NCBI GenBank assembly: GCA_900604495.1
Contig: UWOR01000008.1
Coordinates: 1 to 64,000 of the forward strand
Direction: 5' to 3'
Source: Desulfovibrio sp. Marseille-P6017
Lineage (GTDB): Bacteria > Bacillota_A > Clostridia > Peptostreptococcales > Peptostreptococcaceae
Length of the DNA: 64,000 bases
Below, in pieces: positions 35,385 to 44,459 of the stretch. The notes beneath the pieces were generated by a model that searched no databases, was not told the origin of the DNA, and saw only the letters and a program-made list of their open reading frames with translations. Numbering within the stretch: the first letter of the stretch is position 1; each line of letters opens with the position of its first letter. The translations under genes and the position numbers were made by a program.

Positions 35385-35867
35385 TTATTTCAAACAAATT
35401 TCAATTTTATCTATCTCTGGAGATAATTGTATTAATTTTACATTAGCTTTTTCAAACATATATTTTGATGCTTTTATTGAATCCGTTTCTGCATATTTAT
35501 CACTAAGATAATATACTTCTTTTATCCCTGATTGTATAATATTTCTAGCACATTCATGGCAAGGAAATAAGTTAACATAAATTCTACATCCCTCTAATGA
35601 CTTCCCTCTAGCATTTAAAATTGCATTTTGCTCTGCATGAACTACATATGGATATTTAGTTTCAAGAAATTCACCTTCTCTACACCATGGAAAATCATCA
35701 TCACTACATCCATTTATAAATCCATTATATCCTATTGATACTATTCTATTATCTTTATCTACTACACATGCTCCTACTTGAGTAGAAGGATCTTTACTTC
35801 TCATTCCAGATAATAAGGCAATACCCATAAAATAATCATTCCATGAAATATAATCTTCTCTTTTCAT
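35385..35867 (-). CDS. deoxycytidylate (dCMP) deaminase
   Basis: 160 residues. Zinc site HAEQNAI with the catalytic glutamate, and PCHECARNIIQSG. N-terminal SKDPSTQVGACVVDKDNRIVSIGYNGF is typical of the ComEB/dCMP deaminase group. It supplies dUMP for thymidylate synthesis; dut and the anaerobic ribonucleotide reductase lie nearby on the same strand. It is 16 nt after a methyltransferase gene. Confidence 0.92.
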   Translation of the reverse strand: MKREDYISWNDYFMGIALLSGMRSKDPSTQVGACVVDKDNRIVSIGYNGFINGCSDDDFPWCREGEFLETKYPYVVHAEQNAILNARGKSLEGCRIYVNLFPCHECARNIIQSGIKEVYYLSDKYAETDSIKASKYMFEKANVKLIQLSPEIDKIEICLK

Positions 35868-35883
35868 ATATATCCTCCAATTA

Positions 35884-37044
35884 TTATATTAAATTATCAT
35901 TCTTTAGTAAGTTGTATAAAGTTGGATTAAAATTAAATTGAGCTATTAGGTTATTTACCTCATTTAATGCTTTCTCTCTTTTATCCTTAGTTACGTTACC
36001 TTTAGATGCTCTTATTAATATATTTTTAGGTGAGTGAGATATATCTATAAACTCCAGTAACTGAGTTTTATACCCTACAGCTTCAAGTAAATTAGCTCTA
36101 GATGCATCTGTCATAAGTGCAGCTACTCTTTCTTGTACTATTCCATATTTAGTTAATATAGATAAAGATTTAGCTTTCATTTGATGATTAAATTCATGTT
36201 GACAGCATGGAACTGAGAATATCATCTTACTATTCCACTTTATAGCATTGTACAGCGCATAATCAGTTGCTGTATCACATGCATGTAATGTAATTACCAT
36301 ATCAACTTTATTATTATACTTAAATCCATTTATATCTCCAAGTTCAAAACTTAAGTTATCATATCCATATCGTTTAGCTATTTCATTGCATTTTTTAATT
36401 ACATCTTTCTTTAAATCTAACCCTATCATTTTTACATTTATATTTTTAATTTCCACAAAATAATAATATAGTACAAAAGTTAGATAAGATTTACCACATC
36501 CAAAATCTAATATAGTAAGTTCTTTATAATTATTTTTCTTTATCTCGTCATCAATTATCTCTACAAATCTATTAATTTGCTTGTATTTATCATACATTGA
36601 TTTAACAACCTTACCTTCTTTGGTAAATACACCTAGGTCAATAAGTGGCTGTATAATCGTTCCTTCTCTTAATATATAATTTTTTTCTTTATTATGGCCT
36701 TTATTAACTAAATTCGAATTATCACTTTTTTTCTTTCCTAAAAATACTTTTCCTTTCTTGGATATCTTCAGGTCAAAATTATGAGTTATAGACCAGGCAG
36801 ATAATTGTTTATAATCCGAAATTAAGTTTACTATTTTATCTTCTAATTCTTCTTTTTCTATATTTTCATGAAAAACTTGTTTATCTGTAAATTTTTCAAT
36901 TTGGTAATACTCTTTATTATTTTTTTCTTTTATCGAAATATTTATCTTATTATACTCAACATCTTTATTAGCTTTATTACTAATTACAACTTTTATTATT
37001 TCATTTTGTGCTATTTCTTTAATTGAATTTTTTAAATCTTCCAT
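35884..37044 (-). CDS. SAM-dependent methyltransferase (Methyltransf_32 / TRM13-like fold)
   Basis: 386 residues. Residues about 1-130 form a lysine-rich N-terminal part; the SAM-binding core begins at ILDFGCGKSYLTFVLYYYF, followed by GLDLKKDVIKKC, and VITLHACDTATDYALYNAI and FSVPCCQHEFNHQM, all marks of the PF13679-type family. An RNA substrate is likely by family resemblance (inference). It is just upstream of dCMP deaminase and probably co-transcribed. Confidence 0.8.
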   Translation of the reverse strand: MEDLKNSIKEIAQNEIIKVVISNKANKDVEYNKINISIKEKNNKEYYQIEKFTDKQVFHENIEKEELEDKIVNLISDYKQLSAWSITHNFDLKISKKGKVFLGKKKSDNSNLVNKGHNKEKNYILREGTIIQPLIDLGVFTKEGKVVKSMYDKYKQINRFVEIIDDEIKKNNYKELTILDFGCGKSYLTFVLYYYFVEIKNINVKMIGLDLKKDVIKKCNEIAKRYGYDNLSFELGDINGFKYNNKVDMVITLHACDTATDYALYNAIKWNSKMIFSVPCCQHEFNHQMKAKSLSILTKYGIVQERVAALMTDASRANLLEAVGYKTQLLEFIDISHSPKNILIRASKGNVTKDKREKALNEVNNLIAQFNFNPTLYNLLKNDNLI

Positions 37045-37153
37045 TTTGACATCCTTATTATAATTTATTTTCTACTTAAATTTCTCCATTAACAATATTA
37101 TTACATATATCCTTTTAATTAAAATTTTTTGTTATTTTAAATAACTTATAGTC

Positions 37154-38038
37154 TTATTTTGATTTTTCTATTTTATCTAATTTTTTATTATACAAAAATA
37201 CATAATAAGATGCAGTAAATACTATTATATATCCAATTATACTAAATTTATCTGGATATTGATTAAATATAAATATACTTAATATTGCAGAGAATATTAT
37301 ATTACTATAATCAAAAATAGATATTTCTTTAGCAGGTGCATATCTATATGCTAATGTTACTCCAAATTGTCCTAAACTTGCTGATATCCCAGCTAACAAT
37401 AGAAACATTAACTGTTTTAACGTCATAGGCTCATAGACATATATAAACATTGGTAATATACTTATTAAAGAAAACATTGAAAAGAAAAATACTATTGTAT
37501 GAGCCTCTTCTTTGTTTCCTATAGCCCTCAAACAAGTATATGCAGATGCTGCAAATACAGCTGACATAAGCCCTCCCATATACGGTATTACCTCTACACT
37601 AAAAGTGGGTTTTATTATGAATAAAGCTCCAGTGAATGCTATTATTATTGATATAATTTGATTTTTATTTATTTTTTCTTTTAAAAATATTGCACTGAAT
37701 ATAACTACTAAAAATGGACTAATTTTATTTAGCATATTAGCATCAGATAAAACTAATTTGTCTATAGCATAGAAGTTAAGAATTACACCTAATGTACCAA
37801 ACAATGATCTCATTAATAAAAGCTTTCTATTTTCTTTTTTTCCTACCATACTACCTTTATTCTTAACTATTAAATATAAAGCTATAATTGCAGAAACTAA
37901 ATTTCTAAAAAATACTTTTTGAAAGTTTGGTAAATCACCAGCTAGTTTTACAAATGCAGACATAAGTGCAAATCCAAAAGCAGATCCTATTATACACATT
38001 ATACCTTTAACTCTATTTGATTTTATTATATTATTCAC
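37154..38038 (-). CDS. EamA/DMT-family transporter
   Basis: 294 residues with ten hydrophobic helices in two EamA repeats: GIMCIIGSAFGFALMSAFVKLAG and ILNFYAIDKLVLSDANMLNKISP in the first, GLMSAVFAASAYTCLRAIG and FGVTLAYRYAPAKEISIFDYSN in the second. Ten-helix drug/metabolite exporter; substrate unknown. Confidence 0.9.
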   Translation of the reverse strand: MNNIIKSNRVKGIMCIIGSAFGFALMSAFVKLAGDLPNFQKVFFRNLVSAIIALYLIVKNKGSMVGKKENRKLLLMRSLFGTLGVILNFYAIDKLVLSDANMLNKISPFLVVIFSAIFLKEKINKNQIISIIIAFTGALFIIKPTFSVEVIPYMGGLMSAVFAASAYTCLRAIGNKEEAHTIVFFFSMFSLISILPMFIYVYEPMTLKQLMFLLLAGISASLGQFGVTLAYRYAPAKEISIFDYSNIIFSAILSIFIFNQYPDKFSIIGYIIVFTASYYVFLYNKKLDKIEKSK

Positions 38039-38150
38039 TTTTACCTCCTATTTCTAATAAATTTTTAATTTGAAAGTTTTGTATACACTATCTTTTTAGT
38101 TTATATTTCTTATTATAAGTAGTCAATTATTAAATTCTTAAAATAGAAAT

Positions 38151-38177
38151 AAAGCCCTTAGAAAATCTAAGCGCTTT
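38151..38177 (-). terminator. terminator after dut
   Basis: Stem AAAGCCCTTAGA / TCTAAGCGCTTT, 12 bp with one mismatch and a 3-nt loop, followed on the minus strand by ATTTCTATTTT. Confidence 0.75.
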
Positions 38178-38191
38178 ATCTTTATAAATAT

Positions 38192-38647
38192 TTATACTGT
38201 AGTTCCAGTAGATCCAAATCCACCTTCTCCTCTTACTGTTTTATTTACATCTGTTACTTCTCTAAATTCACAATGATATACTTTTCTAAGAACTCCTTGT
38301 GCGATTTTAGTATGTTTTGGTATAGTTATTTCAAAATCTTCTTCATTTTTTAACATTATACCTACTTCGCCTCTATAATCCATATCTACAGTACCTTCAA
38401 AAACAGTTATATCTGCATTTTGACCAGAAATAGTTGGTACTCCTTTAACTGTTATTCCTGATTTATTTTTTATTTGTATTCCCCATCCATAAGGTATCTC
38501 AAAAACTAATCCAGTTTTTGCTATTGCTTTTTTTCTTCCTGCAACTGTTATTTCTTCACATGTAAACAGATCAAACCCGCTATCTGTTTCATGTGCAAAA
38601 ACTGGTATTACAGCATCTTCACTAACTTTTTTTACATTCATTATCAT
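38192..38647 (-). CDS. dut: dUTP diphosphatase
   Basis: 151 residues with all five dUTPase motifs: DSGFDLF (I), NKSGIT (II, Lys in place of the common Arg), GTVDMDYRGEV (III), KIAQGVL (IV) and RGEGGFGSTG (V, the C-terminal lid). It hydrolyses dUTP to dUMP. AAGGAG precedes the ATG. Likely co-transcribed after nrdG (33-nt gap). Confidence 0.94.
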   Translation of the reverse strand: MIMNVKKVSEDAVIPVFAHETDSGFDLFTCEEITVAGRKKAIAKTGLVFEIPYGWGIQIKNKSGITVKGVPTISGQNADITVFEGTVDMDYRGEVGIMLKNEEDFEITIPKHTKIAQGVLRKVYHCEFREVTDVNKTVRGEGGFGSTGTTV

Positions 38648-38680
38648 TTGTAATGTCTCCTTAATTCTGTCCTATTTATT

Positions 38681-39184
38681 TTAGCATACCTCATGTAAGG
38701 CTATATTTTTCGATAATAAAGATTGTTTAACATCTATAACTCTTTGATTAGAAGATCCTCTTAACATAATAGATAAGTTTTTTTGTTCTTCTTCAAATTT
38801 TCCATCTACTAATACATCTATATAATTTAATACTTCTTTCTGAACTTCATTCAAGTTCTCAATTGTATATCCAGTCCATAAATATATCATTTTCTCTGGA
38901 TATACTTTTTTAAACTCTTTACATAAACTTATAACACCTTTAATATTTTGAGAGCATAGTGGCTCTCCTCCTAAAATAGATAGATTTCTCTTTATATTAT
39001 TTTTATCTATATTATCAATAATATACTTTAGGTCTTTTTGTGTAAACTCTTTGCCACCATTGAAGTCCCAAGTTTCTTTATTAAAGCAACCTTTGCAATG
39101 ATGGGGGCATCCTTGTGTCCAAAAAGACATTGTTACTCCTAATCCATTTGCTATATCATTATCTTTTATCTTAGAAAATCTCAA
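38681..39184 (-). CDS. nrdG: anaerobic ribonucleotide reductase activase NrdG
   Basis: 167 residues from a TTG at 39184, eight bases after GGAG; the longer frame to 39277 lies inside nrdD. This gives LRFSKIKDNDIANGLGVTM at the N-terminus, as expected for NrdG. Radical-SAM cluster GCPHHCKGC, then FNKETWDFNGG, LSILGGEPLCSQN and MIYLWTGYTIE. It installs the glycyl radical in NrdD. Eighteen nt after nrdD. Confidence 0.92.
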   Translation of the reverse strand: MRFSKIKDNDIANGLGVTMSFWTQGCPHHCKGCFNKETWDFNGGKEFTQKDLKYIIDNIDKNNIKRNLSILGGEPLCSQNIKGVISLCKEFKKVYPEKMIYLWTGYTIENLNEVQKEVLNYIDVLVDGKFEEEQKNLSIMLRGSSNQRVIDVKQSLLSKNIALHEVC

Positions 39185-39201
39185 CCTTATCACTCCAAAT
39201 C

Positions 39202-41331
39202 TTATAGATGTAATACTCTTTCTCCTATTTCTTGAGTACGTCCTTTGCCCCACATATTTGAGCCTATATAACCACAAGTTCTTCTCATAACTTGCATTTC
39301 ATTTTTATCTCTATTTCCACAGTTTGGACAATACCATTCTAAGTCATCATCTAACTTTATCTCACCTGTATAATCACACTTAAAACATACATCTGGTTTA
39401 GTGTTTATTTCAGCATATTGTATATTATGGTATATATAATTTATTATTTGCTCTACAGCAGGTAAGTTTTTACTCATATCCGGTACTTCTACATAACTTA
39501 TACATCCACCTAAACTTATATCATGGAATTGACTTTCAAACTTTAACTTAGAAAATGCGTCTATTTCTTCAGTCACATGTACATGATATGAGTTTGTGTA
39601 ATACATTCTATCAGTTACATTTTTTATTTCTCCGAATTTTTGCTTATCTATTCTACAGAATCTTGATGTTAAACTTTCTCCTGGAGTTCCGTATAATCCA
39701 AATCCAAGTCCTGTTTCTTTCTTCCATTTACTACAAGTATCATTTAAATAATGCATTACTTTTAAAGCAAATTCCTCTCCTTCTTTAGTCGTATGACTAA
39801 CACCAAGCATTGCCTGAGTCATTTCATATATACCTACGTATCCTAAAGAAAGCGTTGAATATCCATCCTTTAGAAGCTTGTCTATTTTTTCTCCTTTTTT
39901 AAGTCTAGCAATTCCACCATGTTGCCAGTGTATTGGAGATATGTCTGAAGTTGTTCCTAATAAGAAATTATGTCTAACCATTAATGCTTCTCTACAAAGC
40001 TCTAGCCTTTCGTCTAATACTTTCCAGAACTTGTCCATATTCTTATTAGCTGTTAATGCAACTTGAACTAAATTTAAACTTATAACACCTTGATTGAATC
40101 TTCCATACCATTTATAATTTCCATTTTCATCTTTCCAGTTACTTAAGTGCGATCTGCAGCCCATTGGTGGGAATGTTTCTCCATCATAATTTTTTCTCAT
40201 TATTTTAGCACTTTGATAATCTGGAACTAATCTCTTCGTATTACACTTTGCTGCTAGCTTTGTAATATAATCATATTTTCCACCTTCTAAGCAGTTATGC
40301 TCATCAAGTAAATAAACTAATTTAGGGAACTCTTCTCCGATTTCATTTCCTTTATAGTTTTTCATCCCTTCTAATCTTTGAAGTATCATTTCTTCACAAA
40401 TTAATGCCATTTCTCTTTCATATTTATGACCTTCTTCTATTTCTAAATAAATAGTTGAGAATGGAGACTGACCGTTACTTGTATGAAGTGTTGAAAGTTG
40501 GTAACGTATTGTTTGTATCCCAGATCTCAACTCTTCCATCATTCTTTCTTCTGCCAATTCTTTAGCCATCTCTTCAGAATACTTTACTTTATATCTATTA
40601 AAATATTTATCGTATGAGACTCTTAAGAATGGTGCTATATGTTTTATAGTTATAGAATTTCCTCCATATTGACCACTAGCTATTTGAGCTATGATTTGAG
40701 TTATAATAGTACAAGCTGTTGCAAATGACTTTGGTGATTCAACTAACTTATTATTTATAACTGTTCCATTAGTTAACATATCTTCTAGATTTATAAGCAT
40801 ACAGTTATGAATAGGTTGTATCGTATAGTCCATGTCATGGAAGTGAAGTACACCTTCATCATGTGCTTGAACTATGTGTGATGGAATTAACTTCCTTCTA
40901 GCTATATCTTTAGACACCTCTCCAGCAACTAAATCTCTTTGAGTTGAAGCTAACATTCCATTTTTATTAGAATTTTCATTCATTACCTCTTCATTGCTTC
41001 TATCTAATAATCCTAATATACTTCCATCAGTTGTATTTTTTTCTCTTTTAAAAGATTGTACAGCTCTATACCCTTCATAAGCTTTAGCAGTTAATTCTTG
41101 TTTATTATCTATTAACATCTTATAAACCATATCTTCAACTTGATGTACTGTTGGTGATATAGAATTTTCATAGCAATAGGTTTCTATATCTGTTGCTATT
41201 TTATTAGCTATTTCTTCTTTATAAATTCCGCTACCATACTTCATTGCTTTTAATATTGCATTTTTTATTTTGAATTTATCAAATCCAACGCTATTTCCAT
41301 CTCTTTTTATTATCATTAACTCTTTGATCAT
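39202..41331 (-). CDS. nrdD: anaerobic ribonucleoside-triphosphate reductase NrdD
   Basis: 709 residues. N-terminal ATP-cone (IIKRDGNSVGFDKFKIKNAI), a large barrel domain, a C-terminal zinc site (CFKCDYTGEI and CPNCGNRDK) and the glycyl-radical loop RRTCGYIGSN. It reduces ribonucleotides to deoxyribonucleotides without oxygen. AAAGGAG precedes the ATG. Two NrdR boxes overlap the promoter, and nrdG and dut follow in the operon. Confidence 0.96.
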   Translation of the reverse strand: MIKELMIIKRDGNSVGFDKFKIKNAILKAMKYGSGIYKEEIANKIATDIETYCYENSISPTVHQVEDMVYKMLIDNKQELTAKAYEGYRAVQSFKREKNTTDGSILGLLDRSNEEVMNENSNKNGMLASTQRDLVAGEVSKDIARRKLIPSHIVQAHDEGVLHFHDMDYTIQPIHNCMLINLEDMLTNGTVINNKLVESPKSFATACTIITQIIAQIASGQYGGNSITIKHIAPFLRVSYDKYFNRYKVKYSEEMAKELAEERMMEELRSGIQTIRYQLSTLHTSNGQSPFSTIYLEIEEGHKYEREMALICEEMILQRLEGMKNYKGNEIGEEFPKLVYLLDEHNCLEGGKYDYITKLAAKCNTKRLVPDYQSAKIMRKNYDGETFPPMGCRSHLSNWKDENGNYKWYGRFNQGVISLNLVQVALTANKNMDKFWKVLDERLELCREALMVRHNFLLGTTSDISPIHWQHGGIARLKKGEKIDKLLKDGYSTLSLGYVGIYEMTQAMLGVSHTTKEGEEFALKVMHYLNDTCSKWKKETGLGFGLYGTPGESLTSRFCRIDKQKFGEIKNVTDRMYYTNSYHVHVTEEIDAFSKLKFESQFHDISLGGCISYVEVPDMSKNLPAVEQIINYIYHNIQYAEINTKPDVCFKCDYTGEIKLDDDLEWYCPNCGNRDKNEMQVMRRTCGYIGSNMWGKGRTQEIGERVLHL

Positions 41332-41444
41332 AGCATTCTCCTTTTAACCAATTATGTAATCCTTGTACTTCTTATTTTTCATAAAATATACATTTTTTTA
41401 ATTTCAAGTATTGACTTTAATGACTATATACCCTTACTTGTCGT

Positions 41445-41497
41445 ACTATATATAGTAAGTACTTAACTATTCTATACTATATATAGTATGTAAGCAA
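41445..41497 (-). promoter_or_regulatory. nrdD promoter with two NrdR boxes
   Basis: ACTATATATAGT occurs twice (41445-41456 and 41476-41487), 31 bp apart, the spacing expected of tandem NrdR boxes. A promoter TTGCTT (41497-41492), 17 bp, TAGAAT (41474-41469) has the upstream box filling its spacer. NrdR bound with dATP/ATP would block it. The rest of the 314-bp gap shows no gene. Confidence 0.8.
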
Positions 41498-41645
41498 GTT
41501 ATTTTTTCATTTTTATTTTTTATTTTTTAAGCATTAAAAAATGGCCTTATTGACACATTTTTCGACAACAAAACCATTCTTTTATAAATTTATTTATATG
41601 TTTTTTATGTTTTTTTTATAAGAAATACACATACTAATCCTATAT

Positions 41646-42794
41646 CTAGTTATTACACAGCTCTTCAATTTTATCAAAAACTTTTCTTAAAATTTTTATA
41701 TCTTTATTACAAGTGATTCTAATATAATTTTTATATTTATCTCCAAAAATTTCTCCTGGTAACACTAAAATTCTTTCCTTTAATAAAAGGTCTCTAAATT
41801 CATTTCCATCAAACTTAGTTTGAGATAAGTCTATAAATAAATAAATTCCACCTTGGGGTTTACTAATATTTAGATTTTTTATAGTTTTAGTTCTTTCATA
41901 CCCGTACTCTACTCTTTTCCAATATATATGTTTTAAATTTTCACCTATGTCATCACTAAGTTTTAAAGCTGCTATAGATGCACTTTGACATATATTTGGT
42001 GCTGAGTATGTTATTGAATCATTTACAAATCTACATACATCTATAATTTTCGAATTTGATATTATATATCCAATTCTCCAACCTGTCATTGCATAATCTT
42101 TTGACATAGTTTTTATTACTACTGTATTTGTAAGCTTTTTATCAATCTCTAACATTGATGTAAACTTATTTTTACCATATGTAAACACTGTATATACCTC
42201 ATCTGATAAAATTATACAATTATTCTCTCTACTTAAATTATATATTTCTTTTAACAACTCCTTTGAATATACACTTCCACTTGGATTTGTTGGTGAATTT
42301 ATAATTATCGCCTTAGTTTTGCTCGTTATACACTTTTTTATGTCTTCAATACTCGGGATATATCCATCCTCTATACATGTCTCTACAACTACAACTTTCC
42401 CTAAGTTTAATTTAACTTGATCTATATATGTAGGATAATATGGAGCTATTATTATTACTTCATCATCTTTATTTATTATTGATTTTAAAGCTAAATAAAG
42501 TCCATGACCAGCTCCTATAGTAACCATTATTTCATTTATATCAATATCTATATTATATCTATTACAATAACTTGATATCTCAGCTCTGAATCTCTCATCT
42601 CCTAATGGATGAGTATACATTGTATGACTTATATATTCATTTTTATAAATAGAATCAATAATTCTTTTATCTGTGCATATATCATGGTCACCTAAACTTA
42701 CATCTATTATATCATCTAATAGATTTACATCATCTCCTGCTGAATTTAATGCACCTATTTGTATATCTTTAAATTCATCTGCTATAAAGTTCAT
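41646..42794 (-). CDS. PLP-dependent class I/II aminotransferase
   Basis: 382 residues from ATG 42794 behind AAGGTGG; the frame opens further, to a TTG at 42857, so the start is uncertain. Fold-type I aminotransferase features: VTIGAGHGLYLALKSI, PTNPSGSVYSKELL, DEVYTVF, the PLP lysine in TMSKDYAMTGWRIGY, and IRITCNKD near the end (substrate-carboxylate arginine). The amino donor is unknown. Single gene divergent from DUF3793. Confidence 0.88.
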   Translation of the reverse strand: MNFIADEFKDIQIGALNSAGDDVNLLDDIIDVSLGDHDICTDKRIIDSIYKNEYISHTMYTHPLGDERFRAEISSYCNRYNIDIDINEIMVTIGAGHGLYLALKSIINKDDEVIIIAPYYPTYIDQVKLNLGKVVVVETCIEDGYIPSIEDIKKCITSKTKAIIINSPTNPSGSVYSKELLKEIYNLSRENNCIILSDEVYTVFTYGKNKFTSMLEIDKKLTNTVVIKTMSKDYAMTGWRIGYIISNSKIIDVCRFVNDSITYSAPNICQSASIAALKLSDDIGENLKHIYWKRVEYGYERTKTIKNLNISKPQGGIYLFIDLSQTKFDGNEFRDLLLKERILVLPGEIFGDKYKNYIRITCNKDIKILRKVFDKIEELCNN

Positions 42795-42919
42795 ATTCCC
42801 TAACCACCTTTTTAGTTGTTTAATATTCATTGTATTTTTACTTTTAATTATAGTCAATCATTATTTAAGCATATTTTTCCATGGATAATAACTATAGATT
42901 ATGGTAATATTTATATATA

Positions 42920-42934
42920 TGATAACTATTATCA
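42920..42934 (+). promoter_or_regulatory. Fur-like box upstream of the DUF3793 gene
   Basis: TGATAACTATTATCA differs from the 7-1-7 Fur consensus TGATAATNATTATCA at one position. It lies only 15 bp before the start codon, so binding would repress expression when iron is available. Confidence 0.7.
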
Positions 42935-42948
42935 ATTAGGAGGTAATT

Positions 42949-43545
42949 ATGAGTATAAATTGCAATAAAAACTGTTGTGAAAATAAATTAAATTCACCTT
43001 ATATAAAAAAAATATTAGAAATTCTAGGACCTGTTATACTTGGTTCAAAACCAGCTGAGATATTAAATATATCAGGTGAAATGAATCTGAAAAAAAATAA
43101 ACTTAATGAAATAGAATCATTTTTTGATAAATGTAGTAAAATAAATTACAAAATTATAAATACTTATGATGGTGGTATTAGAGTTCTATTTATTAATAAA
43201 AAATCAATGTCTCGTGTATTTACAAATAAAAAGTGTATTAATTTTTTAAAGTTTCTAGGATATCCATCTGATTATGATATGGAAACATATATTAATGTTT
43301 TAATTAACAAATTACATTCACCTAATTTTCCAAATGAAATAGGTATATTTTTAGGATATCCACTTAAAGATGTTCTTGGATTTATGGGATATGGAAAAAA
43401 TGAGCTATATACTACTCGTGTTTGGAAAATTTATGGAGATCCATCTATATCTTATGAAGTATGCAATAGTTTTTTAAAAGATCGAGCTATCATGAAAGAA
43501 ATGATAAATAATAATTCAATTAGTGAATTAAGAAGTGTAATTTAA
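42949..43545 (+). CDS. DUF3793 family protein
   Basis: 198 residues with a cysteine-rich start (SINCNKNCCENKLN), then LEILGPVILGSKPAEILNI and the conserved GIFLGYPLKDVLGFMGYG region (residues about 125-145). The family is of unknown function and frequent in anaerobes. A Fur-like box precedes it and another lies between it and the heme oxygenase gene, so a role in iron or heme handling is inferred. AGGAGG precedes the ATG. Confidence 0.85.
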   Translation: MSINCNKNCCENKLNSPYIKKILEILGPVILGSKPAEILNISGEMNLKKNKLNEIESFFDKCSKINYKIINTYDGGIRVLFINKKSMSRVFTNKKCINFLKFLGYPSDYDMETYINVLINKLHSPNFPNEIGIFLGYPLKDVLGFMGYGKNELYTTRVWKIYGDPSISYEVCNSFLKDRAIMKEMINNNSISELRSVI

Positions 43546-43606
43546 AATAAATTTTATTTTTAATGTTTAATTCATAGTATGTAGGGTATATTTTATATAT
43601 AGAAAA

Positions 43607-43621
43607 TGATAACAATTATCA
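43607..43621 (+). promoter_or_regulatory. Fur-like box upstream of heme oxygenase
   Basis: TGATAACAATTATCA, one position off the 7-1-7 Fur consensus. It is the core of a wider dyad (about 43594-43634) whose outer arms are TATATAGA / TCTATATA. Confidence 0.7.
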
Positions 43622-43655
43622 TTCTCTATATATAATTATTATCGAGGTGATACAT

Positions 43656-44288
43656 ATGGATTTAATGACAAAAATAAGAAAAAATAGTGCTACACTTCAT
43701 AGTGCAGCTGAACACAGTGGATTTATAAAAAGAATAGTTGATGGTAATGCATCTAAAGACAGTTATGCTGAGTATTTATTTAATTTAGCTGCTATGTATA
43801 ATTCTATAGAACAAGCATTAGAAAGAAATACAAATAACGAAACTGTTAAAGAGTTTGCTACTCCAGAATTATATCGTTATGATTTAATAAAAAAAGATTT
43901 AGACTTCTTATTAGGAGATAAAGTAAGTGAAATAGAATTACTTCCATCTACTATAGCTTTTGTAGATAAAATAAATGATTTAGAAAAAACTAATCCTGAA
44001 TTAGTAATTGCTTATGCTTATACAAGATTTATAGCTGATTTATTTGGAGGAAGAACCTTTGTTGCTTTATTAAGTGTTAATTATAAAGTTCCTGCAGAAG
44101 GGTTAAACTACTACTCTTGTGATAAAATAAAAGATATTAGATCTTATGTTATGAATTATGCTAATAAGTTAAATAACTTAAAATTATCTTCTGATTTAGA
44201 AATTAAATTTATAAATGAAATTAGCAATGCTTATATATATAATCTAGCAATTTCTAATGAATTAGAAGCTAAACTTTATCTAAATTAG
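43656..44288 (+). CDS. biliverdin-producing heme oxygenase
   Basis: 210 residues from ATG 43656, six bases after GAGGTG. All-helical HemeO family: the heme-ligand histidine region SATLHSAAEHSGFI near the N-terminus, and the distal-helix glycine motif RFIADLFGGRTFVAL (residues about 125-140). It opens heme to release iron. An oxygen-using enzyme is odd in an anaerobe, but such proteins occur in clostridia, where they may serve iron scavenging or oxygen/heme detoxification. Fur-type box upstream; own terminator downstream. Confidence 0.88.
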   Translation: MDLMTKIRKNSATLHSAAEHSGFIKRIVDGNASKDSYAEYLFNLAAMYNSIEQALERNTNNETVKEFATPELYRYDLIKKDLDFLLGDKVSEIELLPSTIAFVDKINDLEKTNPELVIAYAYTRFIADLFGGRTFVALLSVNYKVPAEGLNYYSCDKIKDIRSYVMNYANKLNNLKLSSDLEIKFINEISNAYIYNLAISNELEAKLYLN

Positions 44289-44292
44289 TAAA

Positions 44293-44340
44293 ACAAAAAC
44301 TATCTAAAATAATATTTATATTATTTTAGATAGTTTTTAT
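44293..44340 (+). terminator. terminator after heme oxygenase
   Basis: Stem AAAACTATCTAAAATAAT with its complement ATTATTTTAGATAGTTTT around a short AT loop, followed by Ts. Confidence 0.85.
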
Positions 44341-44387
44341 TTTACTTAATATTATAAAAAATTAATTCATTTTAAATCCATGTTAAC

Positions 44388-44419
44388 TTAAGGTTTATTT
44401 AAGGTTAAATTTTTACAAT
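44388..44419 (+). promoter_or_regulatory. response-regulator-type promoter of the VTC operon
   Basis: TTAAGG (44388-44393) and TTAAGG (44399-44404) are direct repeats 11 bp apart, followed 9 bp later by the -10 TACAAT (44414-44419). The same layout precedes the linked response regulator and the carbohydrate-binding lipoprotein gene. Confidence 0.75.
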
Positions 44420-44459
44420 ATAGCTATAAAATAGTTCTTAAATAAGGGGTTGGTTATAA

